Assembly: GCA_023246275.1 (NCBI GenBank) | Contig: JAHFIS010000030.1 | Span: forward strand, 1-8,180 | DNA from: Candidatus Uhrbacteria bacterium | GTDB lineage: Bacteria; Patescibacteriota; Patescibacteriia; UBA9934; GWF2-40-263 | Direction of reading: 5' to 3' | DNA: 8,180 bases | Shown: piece after piece, positions 6,047 through 8,180 of the stretch | How the letters are laid out: every line of letters starts with the position of its first letter | Numbering within the stretch: the first letter of the stretch is position 1 | Notes under the pieces: model-generated | What the model was told of the DNA's origin: nothing | What the model saw: the letters and a program-made list of their open reading frames with translations, nothing else | The model's database searches: none | Made by a program: the position numbers and the translations under genes

Positions 6047-6760
6047 TTAAGCCGCGCTTTCCTCCGAAGCGGACGGATTTTGCAACAGAATGGAGAAATA
6101 ATCGATGAGAATCTTCGCGGACTCCTTCACGGCCTCTTCCGCGGTAACCGTTCCGTCGGTCTCGATGTTCATGACGAGCTTGTCGTAGTTGGTGATCTCG
6201 CCGACGCGCGTGTTTTCCACGCGGTAGCCGACGTTTCGCACCGGCGAGTAGAGCGCGTCGATGGCAATCGTGCCGATGTCATTGATCTCGCCCGTCCGCT
6301 GCTCGGTCGGGATGTAGCCGCGGCCGCGTCCGACGGTGAGTTCGACCTCGAACGTTCCGTTGTCCTCGGTGATCGTGGCGATCTTCATGTCCGGGTTGAC
6401 GATTTCCACGTCGGCGTTCGCGTCGATGTCACCGGCGGTGACCACGCGCGCCCCCTTGACCTTGAGGCTGAGCTTGACCGGCTCCTCGCTGAAGCACTTC
6501 AGGCGCAGTCCCTTCAGGTTCAGGATGATCTCGAGCATGTCCTCCTTGACATTCGGGATCGCCTGGAACTCGTGGGTGCCGCCCTTGATCTTCACCGCGG
6601 TGACGGCCGCGCCCGGGAGGGACGAGAGCATCACGCGTCGCAGCGCGTTTCCAAGGGTGGTTCCGTAACCGTGAAAGCACGGCTCAACGACCAAGACGCC
6701 CTCGTTGGGACGAGCGCCCGGTTCAAATTTGATCGTTGATGGGAGAAGGATGTTCTCCAT
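6047..6760 (-). CDS. rpoA: RNA polymerase alpha subunit lacking the C-terminal domain
   Basis: A 237-residue alpha subunit, which nucleates assembly of RNA polymerase as a dimer contacting beta and beta'. The N-terminal domain is complete: EPCFHGYGTTLGNALRRVMLSSLPGAAVTAVKIKG (26-60), VKEDMLEIILNLKGLRLK (71-88), VGRGRGYIP (143-151), the YSPVRNVGYRVENTRVG stretch (171-187) and the final dimer helix VTAEEAVKESAKILIDYFSILL (205-226). It then ends with a short Ser/Glu/Ala tail. The usual protein is about 310-330 residues, with an alpha-CTD that binds UP elements and activators, and that whole domain is missing. The TAA is followed after 8 bases by rplQ, so there is no room for a split-off remnant here. 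The start lies 14 bases behind rpsD and lacks a Shine-Dalgarno sequence. Confidence 0.97.
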   Translation of the reverse strand: MENILLPSTIKFEPGARPNEGVLVVEPCFHGYGTTLGNALRRVMLSSLPGAAVTAVKIKGGTHEFQAIPNVKEDMLEIILNLKGLRLKCFSEEPVKLSLKVKGARVVTAGDIDANADVEIVNPDMKIATITEDNGTFEVELTVGRGRGYIPTEQRTGEINDIGTIAIDALYSPVRNVGYRVENTRVGEITNYDKLVMNIETDGTVTAEEAVKESAKILIDYFSILLQNPSASEESAA

Positions 6761-6763
6761 AGG

Positions 6764-6782
6764 CTCGCAAAAAATTAGCGAG
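6764..6782. repeat. Small inverted repeat at the rpsD/rpoA junction
   Basis: CTCGC (6764-6768) and GCGAG (6778-6782) frame nine A/T bases that include the rpsD stop codon, just before the rpoA start. On the RNA this is a 5-bp stem with a U-rich loop. It might affect rpoA initiation, but the stem is short enough to be chance. Confidence 0.3.
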
Positions 6783-7395
6783 AATAAAATTCAACGATGA
6801 GGGTCGGGTCGAAAATGGTCTTCAGGTCCTCTCCCTCCGGGAGCGAGGTTACCTTTCCAATCAATGTCGCGGAATCAACCGTCAGCCAGCGCGGGGCCTC
6901 CTTCTTCTGCACGCGTTCGCTCATTCCCGTGAGCAGTCCTTTCGCCTTCTTGGATTCCTTGAAGGTAATAACCTCTCCGACGTTGACGCTGTAGGACGGG
7001 ATGTCCACGAGCTTGCCGTCGACGAGAATGAAGCCGTGTCCGACCATCTGGCGGGCCTGGCGGCGGGTCTTTCCGAAGCCAAGCCGGTAGACGACGTTGT
7101 CGAGGCGGTGCTCAAGCGTCTGGATCAGGTGGTCGGCCTTGTTGCCTTTCTTCGCGGACGCGGCCTCGAAGTATCGGCTGAACTGGCGTTCCATGATGTT
7201 GTACAGGCGCTTTGCCTTCTGCTTCTCGCGCAGCTGGAGGCCGTACGAGGAAAGGCGCGGCTTCTTCATGGCCTGTGCCGGGCCGTGGACGCCCGGGGGA
7301 AAGTTGCGGCGCGTCAGCGCGCACTTTTCCTTGCCACAAAGCGAGACGCCCTCGCGTCGGCACATCTTGCAGGTTGTCATCAATGTCTTTCCCAT
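6775..7395 (-). CDS. rpsD: 30S ribosomal protein S4, zinc-binding (C+) type
   Basis: A 206-residue uS4, a primary 16S rRNA binder that nucleates assembly of the small-subunit body. The N-terminal part has Cys 9, 12, 20 and 25 (CKMC...C....C), a zinc knuckle of the C+ S4 type, followed by RRNFPPGVHG. The S4 RNA-binding domain runs from about 94 to 160 (LEHRLDNVVYRLGF, RRQARQMVGHGFILVDGKLVDIPSYSVNVGEVI). The spacing between the second and third Cys is 7 residues, against 13 in the well-known Thermus S4. The ATG at 7395 places the first two Cys at 9 and 12 as in that protein and lies 8 bases behind the rpsK stop; the upstream possibility at 7434 would overlap rpsK, and the ATG at 7380 is an alternative. 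No Shine-Dalgarno sequence is seen. S4 represses its own operon in some bacteria; nothing here shows that. Confidence 0.97.
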   Translation of the reverse strand: MGKTLMTTCKMCRREGVSLCGKEKCALTRRNFPPGVHGPAQAMKKPRLSSYGLQLREKQKAKRLYNIMERQFSRYFEAASAKKGNKADHLIQTLEHRLDNVVYRLGFGKTRRQARQMVGHGFILVDGKLVDIPSYSVNVGEVITFKESKKAKGLLTGMSERVQKKEAPRWLTVDSATLIGKVTSLPEGEDLKTIFDPTLIVEFYSR

Positions 7396-7403
7396 AGCAG
7401 AGA

Positions 7404-7805
7404 TTAGACGCGACGCGCTTTGCGCGCTCGGCATCCGTTGTGTGGAAGCGGGGTAAGGTCCTTAATGCTCGTGATGCTGAATCCGTTGGCGTTCAGCGCG
7501 CGCACGGCCGAGTCGCGGCCGGAGCCGACACCCGTGACGAACACCGCGACGTCGCGGAGACCGCTTTCCTTCACCTTGTCCGCGATCGTCTTGATGATCA
7601 TGCTCGCGGCGTACGGCGTGGCCTTCTTCGGGCCGCGGAACCCGCAGGCTCCGGCGCTCGACCAGGCGAGCGTGTTGCCGTTCAGGTCGGTCACGGTGAC
7701 GATGGTGTTGTTGTAGGTGGCCTGGATAAAGGCGCATCCCGTGGACACCTGGCGCATCACCTTGGCCTTCGCTTTTTTGTTGGTGGAAACTTTTACGGTT
7801 GCCAT
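7404..7805 (-). CDS. rpsK: 30S ribosomal protein S11
   Basis: A 133-residue uS11 protein of the small-subunit platform near the mRNA exit. Conserved blocks are GCAFIQATYNNTIVTVTDLNGNTLAWSSAGACGFRGPKKATPYAA in the first half, VFVTGVGSGRDSAVRAL in the middle and the C-terminal LTPLPHNGCRARKARRV. The ending has RARKARRV where many bacteria have RPPKRRRV. Length is normal. The ATG is 6 bases after the rpsM stop (TAA-TCCCTT-ATG) with no Shine-Dalgarno sequence, in the standard rpsM-rpsK-rpsD order. Confidence 0.98.
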   Translation of the reverse strand: MATVKVSTNKKAKAKVMRQVSTGCAFIQATYNNTIVTVTDLNGNTLAWSSAGACGFRGPKKATPYAASMIIKTIADKVKESGLRDVAVFVTGVGSGRDSAVRALNANGFSITSIKDLTPLPHNGCRARKARRV

Positions 7806-7811
7806 AAGGGA

Positions 7812-8180
7812 TTATGTCTTGGTAAGTGCGCGACGTCCGGATCCCATCGTCTTGCGCACGTTGCCGCGCACGGTTCGGGAGTTGGTCTTGGTGCGCTGCC
7901 CGCGAACCGGCAGCTTGCGCATGTGGCGCGTGCCGCGGTAGCTGCCCGTGTCCTTCAGGCGCTTGATGTTGGACATGATGTCGCGGCGCAGGTCGCCCTC
8001 GAGGCGATGGCTCTTCTCGAGCGCCTCGCGGATGAGGGTCACCTGTTCCTCGGTCATGTCCTTCACGCGGATGGACTCGTCGAGCCCGACCTGCTTCAGG
8101 ATGGCGGCCGAGGTGGTATCGCCGATGCCGAACACGTAGGTGAGGGCGATGACGATGCGTTTGTTGTTGGGGAGTGTAAC
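7812..8180 (-). CDS. rpsM: 30S ribosomal protein S13, 5' end cut by window edge
   Basis: Most of uS13, a small-subunit head protein that contacts the P-site tRNA and forms bridges to the large subunit. Reading starts at the edge with VTLPNNKRIVIALTYVFGIG, so by comparison with the family only about eight N-terminal residues are missing. A helix-rich middle part (ILKQVGLDESIRVKDMTEEQVTLIREALE) follows, then the basic tail with SYRGTRHMRKLPVRGQRTKTNSRT-RGNVRKT, typical of S13. The GTG at 8135 is an internal valine codon within TYVFGIG and not a start. rpsK follows after 6 bases. Confidence 0.98.
   Translation of the reverse strand, partial: VTLPNNKRIVIALTYVFGIGDTTSAAILKQVGLDESIRVKDMTEEQVTLIREALEKSHRLEGDLRRDIMSNIKRLKDTGSYRGTRHMRKLPVRGQRTKTNSRTVRGNVRKTMGSGRRALTKT

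Noticed and set aside
7396..7434. Longer start for rpsD (MPSAQSASRLISAM)
   Set aside because: It would overlap the end of rpsK and shift the zinc-knuckle cysteines away from their usual positions 9 and 12.

Overview
The window looks like chromosomal DNA of a GC-rich bacterium, most plausibly a member of the Candidate Phyla Radiation (Patescibacteria). This placement is an inference. It rests on the gene order rpsM-rpsK-rpsD-rpoA-rplQ-rplM-rpsI, compact versions of several proteins (a 119-residue L13, a zinc-type S4 with a shortened zinc knuckle, an RNA polymerase alpha subunit with no C-terminal domain) and very tight gene spacing. All ten genes are on the minus strand, so transcription runs from the right end of the window to the left. 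No tRNA, rRNA, CRISPR array, integrase or insertion sequence is visible.

Right part (4918-8180): the end of a ribosomal protein operon. In transcription order it holds rpsM (5' end cut by the window edge), rpsK, rpsD, rpoA, rplQ, rplM and rpsI, with gaps of 1 to 14 bases. A strong intrinsic terminator (4845-4870) follows rpsI.

Junction (4803-4917): this 115-base gap holds a near-identical direct repeat of 13 bases, the terminator and, directly behind it, a good sigma70-type promoter (TTGTGG-17-TATAAT). The promoter appears to start a new transcription unit, possibly with almost no leader.

Left part (1-4802): a four-gene unit. The first gene encodes an unrecognised 570-residue protein with an HExxH zinc-peptidase signature. 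Next come a 14-TM lipid-linked glycan flippase, a family-4 glycosyltransferase and a family-2 glycosyltransferase that runs off the left end. The last three would work together in building and exporting a cell-surface polysaccharide or glycoconjugate. Junctions here are a 3-base gap, a 29-base overlap and a 4-base GTGA overlap, so translational coupling is likely.

Points worth a second look: perfect or near-perfect inverted repeats inside the glycosyltransferase reading frames, one of them resembling a dispersed REP-type hairpin that reads through in frame; the alpha subunit without its CTD; the HExxH protein; and a start-codon context in which nine of ten starts lack a Shine-Dalgarno sequence while all ten have T just before the start codon.
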